64,000 nt of DNA from Verrucomicrobiota bacterium (GTDB lineage Bacteria > Verrucomicrobiota > Verrucomicrobiia > Chthoniobacterales > SZAS-18), in NCBI GenBank assembly GCA_018240025.1, contig JAFEGM010000031.1, positions 44,656 to 108,655 of the forward strand, written 5' to 3'. Within the stretch, counting starts at the first letter, position 1. Each line of letters begins with the position of its first letter. Of the stretch, positions 9,355-18,700 are shown one piece after another. The notes under the pieces are model-generated. The model had not been told where the DNA came from. It was given only the letters and a program-made list of their open reading frames with translations, and made no database searches. The position numbers were made by a program, and so were the translations under genes.

Positions 9355-9393
9355 TCTTCCCTTCTTCCTTCCTCCTTCATCCTTCTTCCTTCC
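9355..9393 (+). repeat. Heptanucleotide repeat (TTCNTCC)n abutting a start codon
   Basis: Consecutive 7-mers TTCTTCC, TTCCTCC, TTCATCC, TTCTTCC run straight into the ATG at 9394. They are the reverse complement of the GGANGAA units at 9223-9289. This replaces any Shine-Dalgarno sequence in front of the DUF5069 gene. Confidence 0.85.
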
Positions 9394-9831
9394 ATGAATC
9401 TCGCCCAACGCCCGCCTCGCAGTCCGCGCCTCCGCCTCGGAGGTTACGTCATTCTTCCCCGCATTCTCGACAAAGGCCGCGCGGCGGCGGCGGGGACGCT
9501 GGGGGACTACAAGTTCGCGGGCAAGGGGCTGGACCGGCACTTCTTCGCGTTCACTGGGATCGCCTTCGAGGAGTTTCGCGACGAACTGGCGCAGGGGCGC
9601 AGCGACAGCGAGATGCTGGCCTGGGTGCAGGCGCGGGCGAAGAATGCGGAGCCTTGGACGATCGCAGCCTGGAGCGCCTACCACGAGCAACGGGGGCCGG
9701 ACAGCGATGCCGAAACGCTGGAGGTATTCCGCGAAATGGTCGGGAAGAACTCGACCTCGCGGGAGGACATCCGCACCTGGTTCGATCTGCTGGATCTGGA
9801 CGATTACTGCTCGTTCGGCGGGAAGCCGTGA
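9394..9831 (+). CDS. DUF5069 domain-containing protein
   Basis: 145 residues. The N-terminus SPRLRLGGYVILPRILDKGRA matches the start of DUF5069, a small cytosolic family common in Verrucomicrobia. Family features include LDRHFFAFTGI near residue 48 and the acidic end FDLLDLDDYCSFGGKP. No catalytic residues are established for the family, so the function is unknown. The ATG is placed directly after the pyrimidine heptad repeat, because homology begins within a few residues of it. Confidence 0.8.
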   Translation: MNLAQRPPRSPRLRLGGYVILPRILDKGRAAAAGTLGDYKFAGKGLDRHFFAFTGIAFEEFRDELAQGRSDSEMLAWVQARAKNAEPWTIAAWSAYHEQRGPDSDAETLEVFREMVGKNSTSREDIRTWFDLLDLDDYCSFGGKP

Positions 9832-9960
9832 GCCGTCGGCGCGGAATGAAATTCCCTGAGACGCCTCGAACCGGTTCTCACGCATGGTGACGAACGCGAG
9901 CTTGTCGGCATCCGCCGAATGGGCTCGCGTCGAATCGCAGAACCCACTACCTAATCCTCC

Positions 9961-10698
9961 ATGAACTTTCGCTCTCTCTTGTTCGCGGCGGCCGCGGCGG
10001 CCGTGCTCACCCTGCCGGCCCAGGCGCAGATCGATTCCGCGTACGGCCCGCTCCTGAAGAAATACGTCACGCCGCGCGGCGTGAAATACGGCGCCTGGAA
10101 GGCCAACGCGGCCGACCTGGCGGCGCTCGAGAAGGTCGTCGATTCCATCGCCAAGGCGCCGGCCTCGTCGGCCGCGTCGAAGGAACAGCAGGCCTTTCAC
10201 CTCAACGCCTACAACGCTTGGATCCTGCGCGAGAAGCTGCGGGAGTACCCGGGCAATCAGCGGTTCAGCGTCCTGTCCGTGCTGCCGTATTTCAACAAGG
10301 CCGAGCGCATCACCGTGGCAGGGAAGAAGATGAGCTTCAACAATCTGGAGAACGACATCATCCGCCCGCGCTACAAGGACCCGCGCATCCACGCCGCCCT
10401 CAACTGCGCGGCCCAGAGCTGCCCGCCGCTGCTCAACGAGCCGTTCACGGCCAGCAAGCTCGACAGCCAGCTCGACGGCGTCGTCCGCCGCTGGGTGGCG
10501 ATGGAAACCGGCGGCGTGCGCCTCTCGGCCGACAAGAAGTCGGCGGAAGTCTCCAAGATCTTCGATTGGTTCAAGGACGACTTCGCGGTGGTCGGCGGCG
10601 TCGTGCCCTTCATCAACAAGTATCGCCAGGAGAAACTCCCGGCCGACGTGAAGCTCAGCTATCAGTCCTACGTCTGGAATCTGAACGAGGCGAAGTAG
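9961..10698 (+). CDS. Secreted DUF547 domain protein
   Basis: 245 residues. The signal peptide is MNFRSLLFAAAAAAVLTLPAQAQ. DUF547 hallmarks follow: FHLNAYNAWILREKL near residue 80 and HAALNCAAQSCPPL near 144, with the conserved cysteine pair, then FDWFKDDF. The family is usually exported and distantly resembles transglutaminase-like folds, but its function is not established. It ends 12 bp from the convergent OmpH-like gene. The leader is TAATCCTCC directly before ATG, with no purine-rich ribosome site. Confidence 0.85.
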   Translation: MNFRSLLFAAAAAAVLTLPAQAQIDSAYGPLLKKYVTPRGVKYGAWKANAADLAALEKVVDSIAKAPASSAASKEQQAFHLNAYNAWILREKLREYPGNQRFSVLSVLPYFNKAERITVAGKKMSFNNLENDIIRPRYKDPRIHAALNCAAQSCPPLLNEPFTASKLDSQLDGVVRRWVAMETGGVRLSADKKSAEVSKIFDWFKDDFAVVGGVVPFINKYRQEKLPADVKLSYQSYVWNLNEAK

Positions 10699-10710
10699 GC
10701 CCCGCGCGGT

Positions 10711-11349
10711 TCAGTTCGATTTCGCCCGGGCGTCGGTGGCTGCAGCCGCCGGCGCCCGTTTGCTTTCCGCCTTCGCGGCGGGCTCGGGCTTCGGGCGCGA
10801 TTCATTGAGCCGGCGGACGACGGTGGCGGTGAAATCGAAACCGGGCCGCGCCGAGAGGAGCAGGGGGACGCCGTTGAAGCTCCCGCCGCTGAGGTCGAAG
10901 ACGAGGTCGTAGCCGTCCTGTTTCACCTGCTCCTGCACGACCCGCAGGATTTCCTCCACCAGGCCCTGGCGCAGGCGGGACGATTTCCCGGCCAGCTCCC
11001 GTTCGCGCGTTTGCCGCAGTTGGCCGAGCTCCCGCTCGAGTTCGCGGCAGGCTTCGATCCGCCCATCGCGCTCCTTCGTCTTCGCCTCGAGCTCGCTCGG
11101 CGGCGCGCTCGCCAGCGCACGGTTGAGCCGTTCGATCTCCTCCAGGAGCCTGCGCCGCTGCTCCAGACGCTCGTCCAGTTCCTTCCGGGCGGCGTCGCGG
11201 GATTCGAGCACGCGCAGTTCAGCGTCCCTGGTCTTGTGGAATTCGGCGAGGGCTCGGTTCAGATCGAAAGTTCCGACCTTGAGCTCCGCCCGGATCTGCG
11301 GGGCGACGAGCAGGAGGCCGGCGGAGAGGAGGCAGAGACGGAGGTTCAT
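10711..11349 (-). CDS. OmpH/Skp-like periplasmic chaperone
   Basis: 212 residues. A signal peptide (MNLRLCLLSAGLLLVAPQIRA) is followed by LKVGTFDLNRAL, the short beta strand that opens OmpH/Skp domains. Next comes a long charged coiled coil from about residue 40 to 130 and a closing segment QDGYDLVFDLSG. Skp-type proteins hold unfolded outer-membrane proteins in the periplasm, which fits a diderm host. An extra Ala/Lys-rich tail follows residue 180. It lies 76 bp downstream of the sigma and anti-sigma-like pair on the same strand and could share their transcript. Confidence 0.8.
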   Translation of the reverse strand: MNLRLCLLSAGLLLVAPQIRAELKVGTFDLNRALAEFHKTRDAELRVLESRDAARKELDERLEQRRRLLEEIERLNRALASAPPSELEAKTKERDGRIEACRELERELGQLRQTRERELAGKSSRLRQGLVEEILRVVQEQVKQDGYDLVFDLSGGSFNGVPLLLSARPGFDFTATVVRRLNESRPKPEPAAKAESKRAPAAAATDARAKSN

Positions 11350-11425
11350 GGGCTGTAGTGCGCGACCCGACGCGACGGCGCGCCGGGGGCGATGGGTGGT
11401 TGCATCCGCCGGCCGCGCGAACTCG

Positions 11426-11884
11426 TCAGAGTCCGCGGCCGCCGAGCGGTTGGAGGGGGCGGACCGCGGGCCAGCCCCCGTCCTGGGGAAGATGGAAGGA
11501 CAGCGTCGGCGCCGGCACCGTGGCCACGAGTTCGAGGCGGATGTCGTCGTCCTCGAGCAGCGAGGTTTCGGCGCGCGGCGTGAGCAGCAAAGGCGAGAGC
11601 GAAAGCGCCTGAGGCCCGCTCCCGGCCCAATGCGATGCCGGGTCGGCCCGGCGCGTCCCGAACTGCTGCTGGAGGGCGCCGCAGGCCAGACAGATCACCG
11701 CGGCCACGGCCAGGAGCAGCCGCATTCCCTGGGCTGCCGCGGGCGTCGGCGTGGGCGGCAGTTCGGCCGCAAGCGCCCGCAGACGTTCGAGTCGATGGGC
11801 GGGAATCCCGCCGACCGGACCGAGCTGTGCATCGCGTCCGCGGGCGGTCTGGCGGAGCCAGGGCGTGAGCGAGTCATCCGTCAT
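11426..11884 (-). CDS. Small single-pass membrane protein, possible anti-sigma factor
   Basis: 152 residues starting MTDDSLTPWLRQTARG. It has one transmembrane segment at about residues 54-71 (MRLLLAVAAVICLACGAL), a cytosolic N-terminus of about 50 residues and an extracytoplasmic C-terminus. It begins inside the last 11 bp of the sigma-factor gene in another frame, so translation is coupled. Anti-sigma factors of ECF sigma factors usually have this topology and position. No zinc-binding anti-sigma motif (HxxxCxxC) is seen, so the assignment rests on context. Confidence 0.55.
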   Translation of the reverse strand: MTDDSLTPWLRQTARGRDAQLGPVGGIPAHRLERLRALAAELPPTPTPAAAQGMRLLLAVAAVICLACGALQQQFGTRRADPASHWAGSGPQALSLSPLLLTPRAETSLLEDDDIRLELVATVPAPTLSFHLPQDGGWPAVRPLQPLGGRGL

Positions 11885-12554
11885 GGCGCGTGAGATGGCG
11901 GCGTCGCAGGTGCACGAGCAAGGCCCGGCGCGCGCGGTGCAGGCGGGTGGCGACGTTCTTCGGGTGCAGCCGACAGACCTGCGCGATCTCTTCGCAGCTG
12001 AGGTCTCCGAAGAAGCGGAGCTGAATGAGCTCGCGTTCGGTCGGCGGCAAGTCTTCGAGCGCCTCGTGCAGGATCTCGGCCCGCTCACGGGCGGAGAGGA
12101 TCTCGTCCGGCGCCGGCTGCGTGGAGGCGTGCAGTTCGACCTCGAGGTTCAAGGGCTCCACGCGGCCCGCACCTCGCTTGGTCGCGGTGAGCGCCCGATG
12201 GTGGTTGGACGCCTGGCGGGCGGCGATGCCGAAGAGCCAGCCGCGGAACGGTCCGCGGCCGGAAAAGGTGCCGGCGCTTCGCATCGCCGCCTCCAGGGTC
12301 AGTTGCGCGACGTCCTCCGCGTCTGCGGCCTCGAAGCTGCCATAGAGCCGATGCACGAAGCGGACGAGCAGCGGCCAGATTTGCGGAAAGAGTTCCTCCC
12401 ACGCCGCCGCCTCGCCCGCCCGGCACCGCAGGCCAAGCGCCTCGATTTCGTCCAACGCCCGATCGCCCGCCCGCTCGGTCGCGTTCGGAGACCACCACGG
12501 CTCGAAGAAGGCGGCGAGCGGAGTGAGCGCGGGTGCGGCGGAGGGTGACGTCAT
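11874..12554 (-). CDS. ECF-type sigma-70 family RNA polymerase sigma factor
   Basis: 226 residues from the ATG at 12554 (MTSPSAAPALTPLAAF). Region 2 spans about residues 50-120 (WPLLVRFVHRLYGSFEAADAEDVAQ, GWLFGIAARQ), and region 4 about 155-215 (LPPTERELIQLRFFGDLSCEEIAQV, then NVATRLHRARRAL), with the usual helix-turn-helix. The two-domain size fits extracytoplasmic-function sigma factors. It overlaps the gene for a one-pass membrane protein that may be its anti-sigma factor. Its target promoters are unknown. A second sigma factor is encoded at 21275-22003. Confidence 0.88.
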   Translation of the reverse strand: MTSPSAAPALTPLAAFFEPWWSPNATERAGDRALDEIEALGLRCRAGEAAAWEELFPQIWPLLVRFVHRLYGSFEAADAEDVAQLTLEAAMRSAGTFSGRGPFRGWLFGIAARQASNHHRALTATKRGAGRVEPLNLEVELHASTQPAPDEILSARERAEILHEALEDLPPTERELIQLRFFGDLSCEEIAQVCRLHPKNVATRLHRARRALLVHLRRRHLTRHDG

Positions 12555-12758
12555 CCTGCAGGTGAGTAGGAATCGCGCGCGGAATGATTCAGCTTTTTTT
12601 GCGCCAGCAGGACGCAGCTGGATCGGACCGCTGGTGAGGCCGCCACATGCCCGGCGAGTTGAGCCGGCCCCGGCCGCATCCACAATCAACGCTCGTGTCA
12701 TCGGCTGCCCGTCAGTCCCGGCTTGGCAATCTCGTCCGTTCCCCCCAAAAGAGCACTC

Positions 12759-13100
12759 ATGCCGACCGTCGAGCAGCATTTTGCCAAAGCCGAGCCGACG
12801 GTGCGCGCGATCTACGATGCCGTGCTGGCGGCGGCGGCGGAGCTGGGGCCGTTCGAGGAAGATCCGAAGAAGACCTCCATCCACCTCAATCGGCGCAGCG
12901 CGTTCGCTGGCGTGTCGACCCGCCGCAATGCACTCATTCTGACGGTGAAGTCGCGCTCCCAGCTCGGCAGCTCACGTCCGCACAAGCAGGAGCAGGCGTC
13001 CGCAAACCGGTGGCATGTGGACATCCGTCTGACCGCGCCGGCCGAGGTCGATGCGGAGGTGCGGACCTGGCTGGCGCATTCCTACGCGGAATCGGCCTGA
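12759..13100 (+). CDS. DUF5655 domain-containing protein
   Basis: 113 residues starting MPTVEQHFAKAEPTVRAIYD. The family signature is clear: EEDPKKTSIHLNRRSAFAGV at about residues 40-60, then ALILTV and a closing NRWHVDIRL. This is a small cytosolic domain found alone or fused to DUF4287; its biochemical role is not established. The ATG at 12759 was preferred over an upstream TTG because homology begins there. It sits alone in a 200-bp divergent spacer facing the sigma-factor gene. Confidence 0.8.
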   Translation: MPTVEQHFAKAEPTVRAIYDAVLAAAAELGPFEEDPKKTSIHLNRRSAFAGVSTRRNALILTVKSRSQLGSSRPHKQEQASANRWHVDIRLTAPAEVDAEVRTWLAHSYAESA

Positions 13101-13217
13101 GGTTCGCAACTCCCACCGGGCAGGGGTGCGAAAATCCGTCGACTCCCCCAGCCGCTCCGCGCAGGGTATCGGGCCACCGTTTGGTCTCCCCCTTCCGCAA
13201 CCATTCCACGCACTCGC

Positions 13218-15263
13218 ATGCTGCCCCGACTCCTCCCCTACGTTCTCGCCGCCGCCGCGGTCGCGCCCCTGCGCGGGGCGGACGCGCCGTCCTCCGCTGC
13301 CATCGACGTCCGCAACATGGACCTCAAGGTGAAGCCGTCGGACGACTTCAATCGCTTCGCCAACGGCGGCTGGCTCGACACGCACCCCATCCCGCCGGAC
13401 CTCGTTTCGTGGGGCGCGTTCGATGAACTGCGCGATCGGAACGTCGGCATCCTGCGCGACATCGCCTCCGAGGCCTCGACCAAATCCAAGGACGCTCCGG
13501 CCGGTTCGCGGCTGCGCGTGATCGGCGACTTCTACGCCAGCGGGATGAACGAGGCGCAGCTCAAGTCCGAGGGCGCCAAGCCGCTCGATCCCGAGTTCGC
13601 CCGCATCGCCGCGGTCAAGGACGCGGCTGGGCTGGCCGCGCTCTTCGGCCATCTGCGGCAGCTCGGCGCAGACGTGGGCTTCGCCTTCTTCGGCGGGCAG
13701 GACGCCAAGGATTCGACCCAGGTCATCGGCCAGTTCGCGCAGGCGGGACTCGGCCTGCCGGATCGCGACTACTACGTCAAAGACGACGCCGATTCCGTGA
13801 AGCTGCGCGAGGGCTACCAGGCGCACATCGCCAAGATGCTGGCGCTCCTCGGCGACAAGCCGGAAGCCGCGGCCGATGCCGCCAAGCGGATCGTGACGCT
13901 GGAGACGGCGTTGGCCAAAGCCTCGCGCACCCGCGTGCAGCGGCGCGACCGCGAGGCGAACTACAACAAGATGACGGTGGCCGAGCTGACCGCGCTGGTG
14001 CCGGAGTTTCCGCTGGCCAAGTTCATCGAGAGCGCGCAGCCGCCGCCGCTCGGCCCGGTCAACGTCGGCCAGCCCGACTTCATGAAGGCCTTCAACCAGC
14101 TGGTGAAGGAGAGGCCGCTGGCGGATTGGAAGGACTACGCCCGCTGGCACTTGCTGCGCGCGGCGGCGCCGTATCTGAGCGACGAATTCGTACAGGCCGA
14201 CTTCGAGTTCTACGGCCGCACGGTGACCGGCGCGAAGCAGCTCAAGCCGCGCTGGAAGCGGGTGGTCGAGAGCATGGACACCGGCATCGGCGAACTGCTC
14301 GGCCAGGAATACGTGGCGAAGACCTTCCCGCCCGAGGCCAAGCAGCGCGTGCTCGCGTTGGTCGAGAATCTGCGCGCCGCGCTCAAGGAGCGGATCGAGC
14401 AGCTCGACTGGATGACGCCCGCGACCAAGCAGGCGGCGCTGAAGAAGCTGGCCGCGTTCGGCGTGAAGATGGGCTATCCGGACAAGTGGCGCGACTACTC
14501 CAAGCTCGTCGTCGACCGCGGTCCGTACGTGCTCAACGTCCTGCGCGCCCGCCAGCATGAATACAAGCGCGTCGTCTCGCGCATCGGCCAGCCGGTCGAC
14601 CGCACCGAGTGGGGCATGACCCCGCCGACGGTCAACGCCTACTACCGCTCCTCGCTCAACGAGATCGTCTTCCCCGCCGGCATCCTGCAGCCGCCGTTCT
14701 TCTCGCTCTCGGCCGACGACGCGGTCAATTACGGCGGCATCGGCGCGGTCATCGGCCACGAGATGACGCACGGCTTCGACGATCAGGGCCGCAAGTCCGA
14801 CGCCGACGGCAACCTCAAGGACTGGTGGGCGCCGGAGGATGCCAAGGCCTACAACGAGCGGGCCAGGCGGGTCATCGAGCAGTTCAATGCCTACAAGGTG
14901 CTCGACGGCCTCTCCGTGAACGGCGAGCTGACGCAGGGCGAGAACATCGCCGACCTCGGCGGCCTCAAGGTCGCCTACGCCGCCTTCCAAAAAGCCCAGG
15001 CCGCCAAGCCGGTCGCGGAGCGCGAGAAGAAGATCGACGGCTTCACGCCCGCGCAGCGCTTCTTCCTCGGCTACGCCACGCTCTGGCGCCGCAACCTGAC
15101 GCCCGAGAACACGCGCCTGCGGATCAAGACCGACCCGCATTCGCCCGCCGCGCTGCGCGTCAACGGTCCGCTCTCGAACATGCCGGAGTTCGCCGCCGCC
15201 TTTAATGTGCCGCCGGGCAGCCCGATGGCGCGCCCCGAGAGCGAGCGCGCCGCCATCTGGTGA
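13218..15263 (+). CDS. M13 family (neprilysin/PepO-type) zinc metallopeptidase
   Basis: 681 residues, about the family's usual length. A signal peptide (MLPRLLPYVLAAAAVAPLRGA) sends it to the periplasm or outside. The zinc site is H514-E515-x-x-H518 in VIGHEMTHGFDDQG, with the third ligand at E575 in GENIADLGG and D579 as the supporting aspartate. The substrate-binding element VNAYYRSSLNEIVFPAGILQPPFF also fits the family. M13 enzymes cut short peptides. The protein ends ESERAAIW rather than the common CxVW ending. It is monocistronic, followed by a 60-bp tandem repeat array. Confidence 0.93.
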   Translation: MLPRLLPYVLAAAAVAPLRGADAPSSAAIDVRNMDLKVKPSDDFNRFANGGWLDTHPIPPDLVSWGAFDELRDRNVGILRDIASEASTKSKDAPAGSRLRVIGDFYASGMNEAQLKSEGAKPLDPEFARIAAVKDAAGLAALFGHLRQLGADVGFAFFGGQDAKDSTQVIGQFAQAGLGLPDRDYYVKDDADSVKLREGYQAHIAKMLALLGDKPEAAADAAKRIVTLETALAKASRTRVQRRDREANYNKMTVAELTALVPEFPLAKFIESAQPPPLGPVNVGQPDFMKAFNQLVKERPLADWKDYARWHLLRAAAPYLSDEFVQADFEFYGRTVTGAKQLKPRWKRVVESMDTGIGELLGQEYVAKTFPPEAKQRVLALVENLRAALKERIEQLDWMTPATKQAALKKLAAFGVKMGYPDKWRDYSKLVVDRGPYVLNVLRARQHEYKRVVSRIGQPVDRTEWGMTPPTVNAYYRSSLNEIVFPAGILQPPFFSLSADDAVNYGGIGAVIGHEMTHGFDDQGRKSDADGNLKDWWAPEDAKAYNERARRVIEQFNAYKVLDGLSVNGELTQGENIADLGGLKVAYAAFQKAQAAKPVAEREKKIDGFTPAQRFFLGYATLWRRNLTPENTRLRIKTDPHSPAALRVNGPLSNMPEFAAAFNVPPGSPMARPESERAAIW

Positions 15264-15360
15264 GCCGCGCCGACTCCGCGTTCGCCCACGACGTGCGGGA
15301 CGCGCTCCGGGCGTCCGCGAGTCGCCCACGATCTCCGCGTTCGCTCACGACCTGGTAGGG

Positions 15361-15598
15361 CTGCTATGTCCTGGGCTGCGCGCGGACGCGCGGGAGCGCA
15401 TCCCTACCGAGTCGTGGGCGGAGCTATGTCTTGGGCTGCGTGCGGACGCGCGGGAGCGCATGCCTACCGAGTCGTGGGGGGAGCTATGTCTTGGGCTGCG
15501 CGCGGACGCGCGGGAGCGCATCCCTACCAGTCGTGGGCGGAGCTATGTCTTGGGCTGCGCGCGGACGCGCGGGAGCGCATCCCTACCGGTCGTGGGCG
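15361..15598. repeat. Four tandem copies of a 60-bp GC-rich repeat
   Basis: Units start near 15361, 15421, 15481 and 15540. The first two are 60 bp and the last two 59 bp, because one base is lost in CTACCGAGTCG. They share GGGCTGCGCGCGGACGCGCG and GGAGCGCATCCCTACC and differ at only a few positions. Shorter related pieces (GACTCCGCGTTCGCCCACGA and a variant) lie at about 15270-15355. Each unit contains a strong local palindrome (CGCGCGGACGCGCG). Together they fill the 463-bp gap between the M13 peptidase and the adhesin-like gene, in which no gene is supported. Confidence 0.92.
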
Positions 15599-15647
15599 GA
15601 TGCGACTTCGTTTCCACCTGTGCGGAGGCGCGAAGACACGTCCTTCG

Positions 15648-15689
15648 CAAACAAGACGGCGCAGCCGTCCCTGCTAGACGACTGCGCCG
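15648..15689 (-). terminator. Possible rho-independent terminator of the adhesin-like gene
   Basis: On the minus strand an 8-bp stem CGGCGCAG/CTGCGCCG with an 18-nt loop is followed by TCTTGTTTG, just past the stop at 15727. The T-run is weak and the loop is large. Confidence 0.4.
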
Positions 15690-15726
15690 CTCTGGACTTC
15701 CGGCCGTGGACAGGCGGCCGGATCAC

Positions 15727-18700
15727 TCACTCCAGATCGTAGACCTCGACCAGAGCCACGCCGGTGGAGCTGCCGACGCCCCGCACGAGTGCGGTGTAGG
15801 CGCCGGGCGGCAGGGTCAGGATGACGGCGCTCTCGGCGTCGTTGGTCGGGGCGAAGCCGCTCGCCGCGATGGAGGCCTGTTGCGCGCTCTTCCAGTCGTC
15901 GTTCGTGCCGATGGTCGCGCCGCCCGCGTCCTTCACTTCGAGCGTGGGATTCGACAAGGCGCCCTGCACGCCGAAGCCGGTGAGGCTCGGACCGATCGCC
16001 CGGACGATCACGCGGCGTTCGCGCGCGCCTTCGACGACGAAGCCGCCGATGAGAATCTGATCGCCGGTCAGTACCTTGGCGCGCGTGCTGACATTGAGCG
16101 GTCGGGCGGACTCGCGGCCCCCGCGGTCGAGATCGTACACCTCGACCAAGGCCACGCCCTGCTCGCCGCCGACCCCGGCGACGATGGCGGTGTAGCTGCC
16201 GGGACTGAGCGTCGCGACGATGGCGGATTCGTTGTCGTTGGTCGGCGCGAAGCCGGAGGCCTGGATGTCGGCCTGCTGCGCGCTGCGCCAGTTGTCGTTG
16301 CTGGCCAGGTCCGCGCCGGTGGCCGAGTTGACCAAGCGCAGCGTCGGATTCGAGATCGCGTTGCTCACGCCGAACGGCACCAGACTCGGCCCGAGCGCGC
16401 GGACGATGACCCGCTTGCTGGCGGTGCCGCCGATGACGAAGCCGCCGATGAGCACGTTGTCGCCGGTCTCGACGCGCGCGCGGGTCGAGATGTTGATCAG
16501 GCTGGTGCTGGCGGGTGCCGCCGTGATGGTCAGCGTGACATTTCCGCCGCTGGCGCTGAGCGACCCGTTCACGCCGGCGGGTAGCGTGAGGCTGGCGAAG
16601 TTGCCGTTGCGCGTGCCCGCGCTGACGAGTTGGAAGGTGTCGCCCACGCGAAAGCGAAAGCCGTTCACGAGCTGGACGACCACATTCCCCGCGAGATTGG
16701 CCGTGCCGTCGACCTTGAGCACGCCGAAGGCGCCGTCGGCCGTCCCGCCGACGTTGACCGTGAGCGTCGCATTCGCGTCCTGGGTAAAGCTCTGCTGGAA
16801 GCGCAGCGAGGTGGGGCTGCCGTCGGTCGCCCCGAGCGTCAGGTTGCCGCTGTTCGTGACCGACGTCTGGAAGCTCCCCGTGCCGACGATCGCACCGCCG
16901 GTGAAGACCAGCGGCTGACCGCTGGCCGTCTGCGTGCTGCCGTTCGGGCCGAATTGGAGCACGCCGGCCGACTGACGATAGCTGCCGAACTGCTGGAAGC
17001 CTTCGAGGTAAACCGTGCCCGTATTCTCGAAGGCCACCTCCGCCTGCATGGTCGAGAAACTCGAGCCCGTGCGGGCGAAGCGGCCCGCATTTCGGAAGGT
17101 GCCCGTGCCGCTCAGGCGCGTGCCGCCGACCGAGTTGAAGGTCGCGCCCGCCTGATTGAGGAAGGTGCTGCTGCGGAACTCCTGCTGGGCGTCGGTCAGC
17201 GTCGTCACGCCGGCGCCGGAGTTCGTCACCGTGCCGGCGAAGAAGCCGGACGAGAGCGTGAGCTGACCGGTGTTGACGACGTCGCGGAGCACGCCGCCGT
17301 TGAAGAAACCGTTGAGTCCGAGCTGGATGACGCCGGAGCCCGCCGTGGCCAGCGTGCCGTTGCGGATGACGGCGCCGGAGCGGAGCTGCACGGACGAGCC
17401 GGCGAGCGCTTCGATGCGTCCGTCGGTGTTGTCGTAGGTGCCCTCGTTGTTCACATCGATCCCCGAGAGGACGAGGATGCCACCCGCACTGGCGCGCATG
17501 GTTCCCGTGTTGGTCAGGGTGACACCAGCCGTGTTGTTCATGACGATGAAGAGGCCGCGCGCGTTGACGTTCGCATCGAGCAGGCCGGCGTTGGCGAGCG
17601 AGAGGTAGCTCGACGACCCGAAGCCGCCGTTCTCCCCGCCGTAGCCGAGGCCGCCGGTGCCTTCGATGATCGCGCCGCTCGGATTGGTCAGCGTCGGATT
17701 GCCGTAGCCGCTGACCGTGCCGAGGTCGCTGCTGGCCAGCACGAGCCGGCCGCCGCCGTTGAGCGTGATGGAGCTGCGAAGGAAGAGCTTGGCCGAGATC
17801 AGGCTGGTCGGTGTGCCGATGCGCACGGTGCCCGAGTTCGTGAAGCTGTTCACGAGCGAGAGGTTGTCGCCGCCGGAAGTGGGATCGCCCACCTGCAGGA
17901 AGCCGGTGTTGGTCACGTCGCGCAGGAAGGCCGAAGCCGAACGGACGATACCGGAGCCCGTCGTGGCCAGCGTGCCACCCACGACCGTGACCGCATTATC
18001 CAGACGCACGGTCGAGCCGTCGAGCGCCTCGAAGCGACCGCCGGCGTTCTGCAGTGTGCCCGCGCCGCCGAAGCAGGTGAGCTGCAGGGTGCCGCCGTTG
18101 CTTGCTCGGAAGATGCCCGTGTTCGTGCTGGGCGGCGCGGTGAAGGAGCCGTTGAAGTTGTTGCCGCTGGTGATGACGATGAGCGACTTCCCCGGCAGGT
18201 TGGCGTCGAAGAGTCCGCTGTTAGTGAAGGTGGCCGCGAAGTTGGCGCCGCCGCGGATCTGCCCCGCGCCGCGCACCGTCACGCCGGCGAGATTGAAGGC
18301 GGTGTTGAGATTGTTGCCGCCGAGGGTGGAATCGCCGAAGACGCCGTCGGCCGGACTCATCGTGATGGTGCCGCCCCCGGAGATGGTACCGGCGACCGCC
18401 ATGGAGAGGTATCCGCCGGCGGCGAGGCGAATGTCGCCGTGGTTCTGCACATTGCCGGCACCGGAGAAGGTGGCGTAGCCGGTGGCGGGCGTGGTGGTGA
18501 GAGAAAGCGTGCTGTTACCCTGCAGGGTCAGGCTGGTGCCCGCGGCCAGCTCGAGCCGGCCGACCGTCCAGGAGGACTGCGGCTCCAGGCGGCAGTTCAG
18601 CTCGCCGGTGATGGTTTCGCCGAGCGTGCCGAGGCTCGATTGACCCGGGTCGATGACCACCCAGTCCGAGCCCGTGCGCGGCCGGGTGATCGGCGGGGCG

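Noticed and set aside
9832..9960. tRNA or small RNA gene in the DUF5069-DUF547 gap
   Set aside because: No cloverleaf, anticodon arm or terminator could be found.
12972..15329. 785-codon minus-strand frame
   Set aside because: Antisense to the M13 peptidase, which has complete catalytic motifs.
15361..15598. CRISPR array
   Set aside because: The 60-bp units touch each other without unique spacers, and no cas genes are present.
15205..16584. Plus-strand frame with a repeated LGLRADARERIPT peptide
   Set aside because: The repeated peptide is only the reading of the 60-bp DNA repeat, and the rest is antisense to the adhesin-like gene.
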